A stretch of 64,000 bases of DNA from Anarhynchus alexandrinus. Lineage: Eukaryota > Chordata > Aves > Charadriiformes > Charadriidae. The stretch is taken from assembly GCA_008711295.1 (NCBI GenBank), contig VUYV01000074.1:2272746-2336745 (forward strand). The letters run 5' to 3'. Below are positions 1 to 9,845 of this stretch, one piece after another (the stretch's first letter is position 1; each line of letters opens with the position of its first letter). The notes beneath the pieces were generated by a model. The model did not search any database. It was not told where the DNA came from and saw only the letters and a program-made list of their open reading frames with translations. Made by a program: the position numbers and the translations under genes.

Positions 1-1010
1 TTTTTTTTTGGGGGGGGGCGGGGGGGCTGCGAGGTGCCGCGGCCGCCCGGTGTGGCGGGGGGAGCGGGGGAAAAGGGCGCGCTGCGGGCTGTGATGGCAT
101 TCCCGGCCCGTTGAAATTAATAGAAATTTGTTTACGAGAATTAAGCACCCCAGGTCGGGGTGCCTTTGGTCCGCTGGGGCCATTGCCCAGAGCTACTGGT
201 TCGGCCACCGCCGGGTCCCGCGGAGCGGCCACCTCGGATGCAAAGTCCCCGGGTGCTGCCCTTATTTTGATTTCTCAGCTGAGCTCTTGAACCGAAACGC
301 TTTAAAGCAAAGAAGGAGGGGGGGGGGTGGAATTAGGAAGAAAGCCCTTCTGCTGATCCGGCTCGTTTTATCATTAAAAATCGCCCGGTGGCAAGACAGG
401 GATGGTCCTCCCGAGCCCCCTGAGAGGGTACAGATGTGCTGCAGAGGCGGCTTTGCTGTAGTTAAAAAGCAATATGGAATTCCCAGGGAGTGCGCGCAGC
501 TCGGGCTGTGCGACTCCGGTCCCGGCCCCGGGCAGGGAAAGGGGTCCCCGGGTCCCTGCCGGTGGCCGAAGGACAAACGCACCCGATAATATAAACTCTG
601 CTCCGGGATCTTGATATTTTTATTATTTTATTTCTTTTTTCAGCAATTCAATTAAAAGGAAGGGGGTTGTTGGGGGGGGGGGCAGATCTTTTCTGTTTGT
701 CATTTCTCTGCAGCGTGTCACGCTTTCGCTTCAGCCGGAGCGTGTGCCCGGCGGAGCCCAGCGCCCGCGGGACGATGGGGAGCGGAGAGAGGGCTGCCGC
801 TTGGGGTTGGGGTTGAGTTTTTTTTTCGGTGGAGACCCGAGGTCGAGCACAGCTTCTGTTCAAGTAGCACTTTTACGGGGGAGATTTCTCGCCCTGCCTG
901 GCCACTGCCGAGCTGGGCTCGTATCAGCATTTCCATCCTCGCCCCCCTCGTTATGGGGACGTAGAGAGCAGCCACCAGCATCCCCTTCGGGCTGGGAACT
1001 GGGCGGCCTG
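1..1010. promoter_or_regulatory. CpG-rich, CpG-island-like edge with long G runs
   Basis: This stretch is conspicuously rich in G, C and CpG, with dense CpG at about 20-110, 200-250, 485-580 and 720-1000. G runs of 9 and 7 bases lie at 10-26 and a run of 11 at 672-682. In vertebrates such CpG density normally marks a promoter or first-exon region of a housekeeping or developmental gene. No open frame here resembles a known protein, and those present look like chance frames in GC-rich DNA. A pyrimidine run followed by CAG near 630-643 resembles a splice acceptor but is not convincing. I infer the right-hand part of a CpG island whose gene may lie left of the window. Confidence 0.5.
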
Positions 1011-2270
1011 GGCGCCTTTGCAGAGTTTTTGGCCTTTCTCCTCCAGTTTTGTACCTTTTCTTCCCTCCTCTCCATCACCCGGGGCCCAGCCGCTGCTCCT
1101 TGGGTGCTCCTGCCACCCGCCTCCACCTCCCACCACTTTCTTCTGTCCCCCAAAAGCATCAGCAGTCCCCCGGTGCCTCGCCAGGGGCTCGGGGGTGCCA
1201 GGGATGGGGTCATTTCCCTGGAACCCCTCTCTCCCCATCGGCCAGAGGGGTGAGTGCTGAGCGAGGCCTTGTCACCCTCTTCCCTTGCCCGTCCCATCTG
1301 GGTCCCAGCTCCGGGGACCAGCTTGGCAGCCGATGGTGGTGGTGGTGGCTGCCAGGCGGGCAGGGTGGCGATGCCCCGGCGGGACAGCCTCCATCACCTC
1401 CACTGTCCGACAGCAAGTGGCTCCACTTTGTTGGGGGAAGGTGGCCTCTTTGGGGGGCAGGGTTGCCGGGGGGATGGGAAGCCACCAGCAGCCCCCACAT
1501 TGGCTGTGGGACGTTCCCCACTGGCTTTGGCCCCACGAGGTGCCTGTTTGGCATGTGGAGGGGCAGCAGCTCGGCCCCGCTGTGGGGGGCTGTGGTCACC
1601 CCGCTGTGGGGGTCCAGTGCCACGCACCGTCCTCTCGAAGACACCCCCTCTGCTCTGCAGAGACCCCCTTGCCCAGGGCAGGGGTTTGACTACTGCAAAG
1701 CGGTGGCAATGCCGGGATGAGGGTGATGCTGCTGTAAAACAATCCCCTTGGAGCTGGCAGGGGTATTTTTGGGCACAGCGGAGTGGCTCCGAGGAGCGGG
1801 AACAGAGGCAGGAGCAGCACTGGGCATCGCTACAGGTGCCTCGCACCCCCCTCACAGGGTGTCCCGCTCCATTTTACCCCCCGGGCAAAGCTCCCCGGAT
1901 GACAAGCGACCCCTCTGCCTGCATGTTGGCGTGCGGGGCACGAAGCGGTGTGAAATTATTTAGCCCCCCCTTGAGAGCTGCAGTTTGATGTCGAAGGCTC
2001 TCGAAGCTGGAGGTGCCGCTCGGCGGTGATGGGAGCCCCCAGGGTTTGGGTCGTCCCTCCCAGGGGACACGGAGTGGGTTTTTAAGTGACGTTGAGGCCA
2101 GTGCGTGTTTTTCCCAGGTGAACTGCACCTCTGGAAAGAAGTGCTTCATCTTTTACAAAATACCGCTTAAATAAACAGTGCCCCACTGTAATTTTTTTCT
2201 TTTGAAATTAACTCCTTCAGGCCATGAGGCTTACCCATCCCCACACAAAACAGCTGCCAGGAATTATAAA
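1011..2270. other. GC-rich gene-free spacer
   Basis: GC-rich and lower in CpG than the preceding kilobase. It holds a short (TGG)n run at about 1334-1349 and a two-copy direct repeat of CCCCGCTGTGGGG at 1575-1588 and 1599-1611 with a period of 24 bp. Many overlapping open frames exist on both strands, as expected for stop-poor GC-rich DNA, and none has recognisable domains. No transposon was recognised. Confidence 0.5.
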
Positions 2271-2273
2271 GAC

Positions 2274-2303
2274 AAAAAAAAAAAAAAGATAAAAAAAAAA
2301 AAA
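2274..2303. repeat. Paired poly(A) tracts
   Basis: Two A runs of 13 bases are separated by GAT. No retroposon body was recognised upstream, so this is annotated as simple low-complexity sequence rather than a poly(A) tail. Confidence 0.8.
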
Positions 2304-2551
2304 TGTGTCTGGGAGAGAAAAGTTTAGCCTGACAGAAGAGAGCCCGTAAATCTCTCCCCTTCCCCGTGGCAGTCGAGGGTGGGTTGCGGGAGCAGCCTGC
2401 CCGTTTCAGAGCCGGGTGCCGCCGCAACGAACGTTACTTAAAAGGAGTTTTGTGCATATTAATGCGCGTGCACCGAGGCCAGGCTGCACGCTGCGCGGGG
2501 ACAGCCTATTCCCTGGCTGAATTGAACTATCTTGTTTTCTAATCTAACCTA

Positions 2552-2594
2552 CTTTTTTTCTTTTTCTTTTTCTTCTTTTTTTTTTTTTTGTCAG
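2552..2594 (+). repeat. Polypyrimidine tract ending in TCAG
   Basis: A run of about 38 bases almost entirely T and C is followed by GTCAG. This is the layout of a 3' splice site on the plus strand, but no coding continuation was recognised after it, and similar tracts recur at 2809-2853 and 3404-3470. The safer call is a homopyrimidine tract that may act as a nucleosome-excluding element. Confidence 0.6.
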
Positions 2595-2808
2595 AGGTTG
2601 TCCTTTTGCAGGAACCTGTTCTCAGTGCAATCTCAGAGCTTTTTGTGGGTGTCTGATTTCTGTAACACGTTTTGGTTTCCAGTATGAATGTAACGTACAG
2701 AGAATATCATGACACGGCTCTAGGTGTATGTGATCTTATCTACCTGACATTTAGGGTTTTTTTAACCGTCCCATTCACCTGATTTGCATAAAAATCACAT
2801 GATTGATC
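2595..2808. other. Short spacer with POU octamer
   Basis: An exact ATTTGCAT octamer lies at 2782-2789, within AT-rich DNA next to TGATTGAT-like words. No gene or transposon is visible. Octamer words are bound by POU-family transcription factors; any function here is inference. Confidence 0.3.
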
Positions 2809-2853
2809 TTTTTTTCCTCTTTTTTTTTTTTCCTCTTTTTTTTTTTCTTTTTT
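2809..2853. repeat. T-rich homopyrimidine tract
   Basis: Three long T runs are interrupted only by CCTC or C. Low-complexity DNA with no sign of a retroposon body. Confidence 0.85.
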
Positions 2854-2999
2854 CATGCATCATCATAACAAACTGCTCAGGTTTACCAGGCTGCTTTCTG
2901 CCTGTCAGCATGAACGCAGGGGCCTGTTTCTCTCCCCCTCCTTCTTCCCCGATGGAGGCTGGGGATGTTAAAGGTAGCACTTGGAGGGGACCTGTGATC

Positions 3000-3250
3000 C
3001 CAGACAGCCACTGGAATCCGTAATAAGCCAATGTGTACAGTTTAACTTCCAAGAAAACAAAGGAACTGAGCACGCATCCCATCCGGTTCTTGTTAATTTA
3101 AGTAGACCAGACTTCTTTTTATTGATAAGGAAACTCCCCCGGAACAGCCCCCCGGATCCCAGAAGGCTCCCCCTGCCGCGGCCGTCCTCATTACAAAACA
3201 AGGCCGCAATTAAAATAAACTCCAAGAGCTAAACAAACTGCTGCCTCTCG
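3000..3250. promoter_or_regulatory. Candidate conserved enhancer block
   Basis: A block with low simple-repeat content contains AACAAAGG (SOX/LEF-like) at about 3056, CATTACAAAACAAGG near 3189, and CAATTAAAATAAACT near 3207, words typical of vertebrate developmental enhancers. No reading frame is recognisable. Conservation cannot be judged from a single sequence, so this is a candidate only. Confidence 0.25.
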
Positions 3251-3403
3251 CTGGTCATGTGTTAGCTTTAGCCTTTAACGCAGAACAAAATGTTTTCCTG
3301 GGTATCGGAAGAGGCATGGGCTCCGGCTGGGAGGAGAAGAGGGAGCAGCAGCCGGGCGTATGGAAGCGGCAGGGAGTGCGGTGCTGCGATGCTCATCGGG
3401 GCT

Positions 3404-3472
3404 CCTTTTTCTTGTTTTCTTTTCTTTTTTTTTTTCTTCTGTTTTTTTTTGTTTTGTTTTGTTTTGTTTTAA
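3404..3472. repeat. T-rich tract with (GTTTT)4
   Basis: A long T-rich run ends in four perfect GTTTT units at 3451-3470. Simple low-complexity repeat. Confidence 0.85.
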
Positions 3473-4479
3473 TTGGAGTGTTTGTGATCTGACTCGGTCC
3501 TTACTGCGAGGGAAAGGACTGGGAGTGGAAAAACTTGAATGTCGTGGCAGAGCCTGGCTGTTCCAGCACGCCCTGGGCACACCTGACCGTACCTCGCCCA
3601 GCCCGGCTCCGAGTCAGCCCACCGGCCACTAGCCCACCTGCAAGCCCCCGGCCCAATATGTGTTGCTCCCATCACGCCTCGTGCAGAGGTTTTAGACGGC
3701 CGTAGGTACCACTCGGCATCTGCCAGGATCTGGAGCTGGACTGGTGTGGTCGGGGGGGGGCACGGGGCACCCCAGAGGACAGGACCAGAGGGACGGAGAG
3801 ATGGATGGAGGGAGGGACAGCCAAGGGCTGCCGAGGGGTGTGCAGCCGGCCGGCCGACCCACAGTGGTGCCTTCGTGCAACGACACGGCTCCCCGGACTG
3901 CCTGAGAGCACGTTGTCACCTCCATGCCACGTGCAGACACCCCGTTTGGGGTAACAAATCACAGTCGGACCAACACCCCGCGAGAAGAACCGCTCCGATG
4001 ATGGAGGGCTGTGCTTCTGCGCCGTGCTCAGATAAAACCCCAGGATAATATTCCTGCAAAATTGCCCAAATAACTGGCATATCTGCTTGGCTCTCCCTGC
4101 CAGGAGACAGTGCCGACTTGCCTGTCAAAAATGACTTTCCTCCCACATAGGCGAAGGAGGGAGATATCTGCCCGTCTGCCTGCCTAATCTCCCAAACACT
4201 GCCTATGAGTAAACATCAGTTACCGGGAGGCGCGTAAGGATCGTCCCCCGTCCCACTGAGCACCAACAGCCCCGTGCCACCTCTGCCCCATCTTTGATTT
4301 AAAAGGGAAACTCCATCCAGAGGTTTTCCAGCCACAGATAATTACCTCTCACCCCCTCCCCGGTCCCAATCAATTTTTAACCACTTATGGACCAAAGCCC
4401 ATCAGTGCCTCGGTGGGGCTGTGCTGGGTGCGGAGCCCGCTGGCAGGGCAGGCGGTGGGGCAGCCTTCGCCCGGCCAGC
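3473..4479. other. Gene-free spacer
   Basis: Mixed composition with a short G run near 3751-3760 and a purine-rich stretch at 3770-3825. The AT-richer part from 4040 to 4350 includes GATAATTACC and TTTGATTTAAAAGG words, but nothing I can assign. No gene or known repeat recognised. Confidence 0.4.
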
Positions 4480-5330
4480 ATCCCCAGCCCGCTCCTTTGC
4501 TTGTCCCCAAATCTTGTCATCCTGGCACCTACGAAAATATGAAGCGTGTGACCCGTGGAAGCTGAAAATCCCTGGCCCGTGGCTGAGCAGCGCCACTGAC
4601 CTCTTTCCTTTTCAGCAGATCTGTCAGCTTTCAGCTGTCAAGATTAAAAAAAACTCACTAACCCCTACAGATACTTTCCTGATAAGGACTTATGCTGAGG
4701 TAGTTCCAACCTAATGCAAAAGTGGTTGCTTTGTTGGGAAAAATAAGAAAATAATAAAAGGAATAAAGGCAGTGCTTGCTTTGGATGGTTAATAGTATTA
4801 TTTATTACTCATGCCTCAGCGAATCTTGCAGATCCCTGATATTAAAAAGCAGAAGAGAGCCTAAGAAGAAGGATGATGCTTCAAAGTTTTATGGGCACCA
4901 GCACGTTGAAATTAAAAGAGGGATTTGCATCGATCCTGATCATTTTGAAACAGGCCTCTAAAGTTCGGGCTAAAACACTGTGTTGTTGGTTTTTTTTTAA
5001 TAACTCCTCAGATGTCCCAGCCGGTAGAGTGCTATGTGAATTTCAATTTCTCTCTTCAAATAAAACATCAACATAATTTTTATATTCTTTGAAATGATCT
5101 GTACAATTTTGCTCACCAAAACCCTTTGATTTAGACTTAAAGGATTTCGTGAGGGGATGGGAGGGTATCTGGAAGTAATGGTGAAAATGGTAATTATTTG
5201 TTTTACTGCCTCCTGAAATTCTTTTATTTCTCTGTACTATCTCTAAAAGCATGTCTGGCAATAACAAGCTGTCTCTGAAAAGAATTCAATTAAATGTATT
5301 GCCAACAGAATATTTTATAATTTTTTATAC
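4480..5330. promoter_or_regulatory. AT-rich candidate enhancer cluster
   Basis: An AT-rich block with dense homeodomain-like words, an exact ATTTGCAT octamer at 4923-4930, and several TGATAAG/GATCCTGATC-like words. It has little simple repeat and no transposon signature, which in a gene-poor vertebrate region suggests constrained non-coding DNA. The open frames here (60-100 codons) do not resemble proteins. Target gene and conservation are unknown. Confidence 0.3.
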
Positions 5331-5926
5331 CAGTAGTTAGAGTGTTAAATAATATATTAGTAGATTTATAGACTACATTTAGGTACGACTATGAATAGCT
5401 ACAGTAAAAAAACAGAGTATTCATGTGAAAGCAGGGGGAAGCTTGGTTTCTGGGTTTTAAGAGTTTTTCTCCTCGTCCTTCTTATTTGAGTTTCAGTTTT
5501 AGGACTTAAAAAGAATTTGATTTTCTCATCTTTTTCTGTTACTCTCAAATGACAAGAATGTCAGCTATTTTTTGAGACAAAAATTCCCTGTGGGATTTCT
5601 CCTTGTTTTAAATAATTAAATATTAAAGGATTAAGGAAGAAGCAGGCAGATTCTACGACATGGACACGAATCGAACGGGATATTTATTTGCATAGGTACA
5701 TGGCAGATAGGGAAGGATCGATCTCGAAGCTGTATGAAACGGCCAGTTACTCCATTACAGTGTTACAAATAGATTATTACCCATCAGAACGTAACTCTTA
5801 ATGTCCTAAAAATAATTTAACTCTAGGATTATTTTTATTTAATCTGCTAAATGACAAATATATTTTTAATCCCTATAAAGCAGAAATAAAACGTCTCCCA
5901 GGAGCTGGAAAGTAAACCCAACTGCT
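5331..5926. promoter_or_regulatory. AT-rich block, candidate conserved element at 5640-5900
   Basis: Strongly AT-rich and free of simple repeats. From 5640 to 5900 it carries an exact ATTTGCAT octamer (5686-5693), a GGCAGATAGGGAAGG word, and multiple TAATTTAA/ATTTTTATTTAAT stretches. The texture resembles the cores of vertebrate conserved non-coding elements. No gene was recognised. Confidence 0.3.
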
Positions 5927-5938
5927 CCCCCCCCCCCN
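5927..5938. repeat. Poly(C) tract ending in an ambiguous base
   Basis: Eleven C residues are followed by N at 5938, the only ambiguous base I noticed in the window. Homopolymer length here is probably uncertain because of sequencing or assembly. Confidence 0.9.
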
Positions 5939-8500
5939 CTTTTCTTTTTTCTTTCCTAATTCTCATCGGCTATTCTGAATTTTGCAATTTATTTCTCCTT
6001 CCTTCTCCCTCAAGAAAAACACTTTTCATCAGAAGACACGATACTTTCTTTTTTCTTCTGAGCCTCCCTGCAAATTGCCTCGCTCTCTGCAGACAAGTTT
6101 CTAGGATCAACAAGTTAACCTTCAGAAAGATTACAAAGGTACAAGTGGGCTGCTTAAGAGGTGAATCATTAAACATCAGGTGAAGTATACGGCTGCAGAA
6201 GGTTTCAATTAAAGTGACAGTTCGGGCAGCCTTTGCCTGCCCGGGAAAGGTATGCTTTTATTGCCAGCTCGGCGTTGGGAGCTGCATCCATCCCGGGCAG
6301 GGAGGGCTGCTTCCCCCCGGCCGCGTTCTGCACTGCCAGAGCTGCCGCCGCCGCCGTCCTCGCTCCTGCAAACAACTCCACCACTTTCAGCGTGATAAAT
6401 TCAACTGTGACAGCACTAAATATGGGAAAGGGGCCAGATCTCCCTTCTGTCCCACCCAGGCTGGAATGAAGGAGCCCGCCGCGGACCTGCCTTCCCAGAG
6501 GCTTCACCCAACGCTCCTCGTTACCCCGGCCCGAGGGAGAGCAGGATCAGGCCCGCAATCTTCCCCATTACTTCCCCGAATCCTGCTCGTTTCTACTTAT
6601 TATTATTTTTTTTAAAGTAGTTGTGTTTTGATATGACAGCATATTTAATAACAGCCCCAGGGTGGAGGGTGGAATGCGAGATCCTTGCCGAGTTGTGGAA
6701 ATCCTGCACTCGTGCCGCCTCGTCCCCGCATCCCCGCGGCTGCTCGGAGTGGGACGTTGGCACCCCTGGCCCCCTTGCCAAATTTCCCATGGGTGCCCAG
6801 GCACTCTCTGCCCCGATGCAGAGCCAATATCCGTGCACAGAGGGCTCCGCAGGCAGCAGCCGCGGCTCTGCCCTGCACAGAGGTCCCGTGTGCTTGGAAG
6901 GGGTACGTGCAACCTTGGGCTTGTCTTTGCTGGCTTCGGGGAGTAGAGGCAGCACGGTGGTGAGGCAGGAGGTAGAGTGGGGTCAGGTCAACTGTTCCAC
7001 TGACCTGGAGCACCGTTGTGACACTTTCTGGCACTTCCCTGATTTAAATTTTAAGTATTTCTGGGTTTTATATTTCGCTCCAGCATGTTGCCATACGGCA
7101 GCCCCGAGTGTGGATGAGATCCTCTCCACGAGGATGCTCCAGCGACTGGGTTAATTCCCTCCTGCTAATTCCTTACATAATCATGTGGGCTCAGATCCTC
7201 AAAAGTATTTGTGTGCCTGCCTCCCTTGGAAATCAGGGAGTTTAATTGTCTGCTAAAATTATTGTGTTTTGTTTTGAAAGCAGAGCAGGAAATAACAAAC
7301 TTGGGTTTTACGAGATTTGTTTGCCTCTCTGTGGTCACAGAGCATTTTATCTACCTTCACAAGTAAATTCACAGTTAAATAGTGTAGTGCCCAGTTTACT
7401 GATGGATTTTTTAGACTGTGACCAGTGGAAACTGGGTGCCAACCGAGGTTAGGGGAGCCGAGTCTTGGCCTGCCGGTGATTCTGGTCCAAGTTGGTAAAA
7501 CGCGTATAGGACAATGGCACGGTCTCGCAAAGATGCTGGAGGGAAGAATCCATTAAAGGCTGCGAGATGCTGAGATAGGAGGATAATAGAGATCACGTCA
7601 GTGAGAGATGCCATCTATTACAGATAACTATTGCACAGCTGACTGCATCTCCCTCTCTGGAAATGGCTCCTTTCTTAGTTTCATTTTTGGCTATGCGACC
7701 CCAAAGAATTCCTCTCACTCCTTGGCGTTTGGCCGCTTCAGATATTTCACGCAGTACGGAAGAAGGAGGAATCAAAATACCATGACATTGAAGTTTATTG
7801 CCGATTCTGCTCACGTCGGTTGAAATCAGTCACTAAAACCTCAGCCTGCAGGACCCCGTGCTCTGTATTTTTCTTGTCTAGGTAATCGCGATGGCAGCAG
7901 GGGGAGGTAAGTAGAAGGGAAAAGGACTGATTTTATTAGGTGTTAGAAGAGCTTATTAGAAAACAGGGGGGGGGAAAGCAATAAAATTATAAAGACGGGA
8001 ATTAAAACAAGTGATGAAATCCAGTCCCTGCTGACTGCAAGGGGACGCTTCTCTCCGCGTGCACCCTTTCTCAGTTTGGAAGATGCCCAGGCATTGATAA
8101 ACATTTTACAAGAGCCCGACTCCACAGCAGCAAGCGGTGGCGAATACCAGGAGAAAAAGTACTCGGGTGCCAGGATCAGCCCGGCAGCTTCGGAGGCAGC
8201 ATTTAACCTGCTGCCTTGCAGCCTCTGGGCCCTGTTTGGGTTTGTTGTCAGCGAGCAATTTGGATCTGCAGTGTACCTGGGTTATATTTAGGCCAATTAA
8301 ATTAATTGCTGGAACAGACAACCCTTTTTAGACCCAAGGCAATTTTTGCCCCCCTTCTCGATACTGTAGGGCTGATGTAGTGATTCTGGGGCTTTGGTTT
8401 GGCAGTCAGAGTGTGTGTGTATTTTACGTAAGAAACAGCAGCAGGGATGGATGCTGCTAGACAAATATTTGGTTAATTTTTATAATTATTAGCAATAACA
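5939..8500. other. Gene-free spacer with GC-rich patch and AT-rich flank
   Basis: A CpG- and GC-rich patch lies at about 6225-6560 and includes a short (GCC)n run near 6343-6356. The part from 7600 to 8500 has low repeat content and homeodomain-like words such as CCAATTAAATTAATTG near 8293. No protein-like frame, RNA gene or named transposon was recognised. Confidence 0.4.
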
Positions 8501-9787
8501 ATACTCTGCTCTCTCAAGCACCTTTCATCTCCGAGCGTTTTCGAAACGCGAGTAAAGCCAAGCCACGCAGCTCTGCTCTAGGGGCTGTAATTAGCTTTAG
8601 CTCCACGTTGTAGATGTGGAAAGAGAGGTGGAGAGAGGCGGGAGGATCGGAGGAGCAGCAGAGCCGGGGAGCGGTGTCCCGAGCAGCAGCCAGCAAGGCC
8701 TGCCTGAAGCAAAGCTCTGGCCACCACCAGGATCTCGGTGGACTTGTCCTGTGAAGCAAGCTTGTGTCACCATGCCATGCTGATATTTGAGCCAGCTCCT
8801 GAGCCAGGAGCCTGAACTTTCCCTCCTGCGAGGTTCAAACGCACCCTGGCCGGGAAGGTATCCCTTGGCCACCAGCCCATGTCATCTCCTGTTGGTGTCA
8901 GAAGTGGTGGGATGAGACTGTTTCATGTGGTTCTCCTTCCCAGCCCTCCTGGTGCCTCAGCTCCACATGCCAGAATCCCACAAGATAAGGACAGTCCCTC
9001 AGTGACCAACAACAGGAGGGACCTGGTGGGCTTTGTACCCACAGCTCTGGGCCACCACATCCTCTTTGGCAGCTACAGGCTTGCCAGGTTGGCTTTTTGC
9101 CTCTGGCTGCCTGTTGCAGGACCTCTTTCCCCACATGGTCAGGGTGCTTCTTCCAGTTTCTACCCTACGTTTGTTCATAGACCGTTGGTCCCCCACCATG
9201 CTTAGGTCAACTCTGTACCAGCTTTGCCCTCCTGCTCCTGTATGCTCTAGATCTATTGGACCTTTGTGTCCAGGCTGTGTTTGTCTTCCTTTGAAATGGC
9301 TAGAAAACTCAAGAATTTGGGATTATGCCTTAGGAAATTCAGCATCTGATTCCAAAGTGATTTAATAGATCTCTGCCCATTTCTGACTACCTGATCCCTG
9401 CCCTTCTTTTTGGCCCTGGAACAGAGGTAGCTGAACGTACCATGTGTCCTGCAATCTGGCCACCAACCTGGCATCCTGCACCATGCCCTTTTCACCACCT
9501 CCTTCTGCAGTTTGTATGTGGGGCTTTGGTTCATGACCCTTGTTGGATACAGCATGGTTGCCATTCCATGCTGTGACTCATGGATATGTGTGGAGAACAC
9601 AAATCTCTCGAGAGTGAACCCTCTGAGATTTCAGCACATGGATAAGTTGATTCGCATGGGCTCTTCCAATCTGCACCTTCCTTTAGTAGTGTCATGTCAT
9701 GTTAGCCAGGATCTAGGCCTAAAACTAAGATGGGTAAGTAAGTTCTAGATCTAATTTTGAAGAAAAAAAAAGACAATAATCTATTAT
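8501..9787. other. CpG-poor unclassified block before the TTCTC microsatellite
   Basis: From about 8880 to 9787 the sequence is unusually poor in CpG (about five in 900 bases) compared with its surroundings, and it runs through a short A tract straight into the (TTCTC)n microsatellite. CpG depletion plus a simple-repeat tail is what an old, methylation-decayed insertion would look like. I cannot match it to a family, and a 115-codon minus-strand frame at 9253-9600 has no recognisable domain. Confidence 0.3.
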
Positions 9788-9845
9788 TTCTCTTCTCTTC
9801 TCTTCTCTTCTCTTCTCTTCTCTTCTCTTCTCTTCTCGTCTCTTC
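9788..9845. repeat. (TTCTC)n pentanucleotide microsatellite
   Basis: About eleven tandem TTCTC units with one substitution near the right end. The tract is pure polypyrimidine on the plus strand and polypurine on the minus strand, so it has mirror symmetry capable of triplex (H-DNA) formation. Such tracts are usually length-polymorphic. Confidence 0.95.

Noticed and set aside
1049..1988. Several overlapping frames of 130-244 codons on both strands
   Set aside because: Expected in stop-poor GC-rich DNA; all are Pro/Gly/Arg-rich with no motif.
4696..4704. TGAGGTAGT, the let-7 seed
   Set aside because: Nine bases only; the following bases differ and there is no hairpin.
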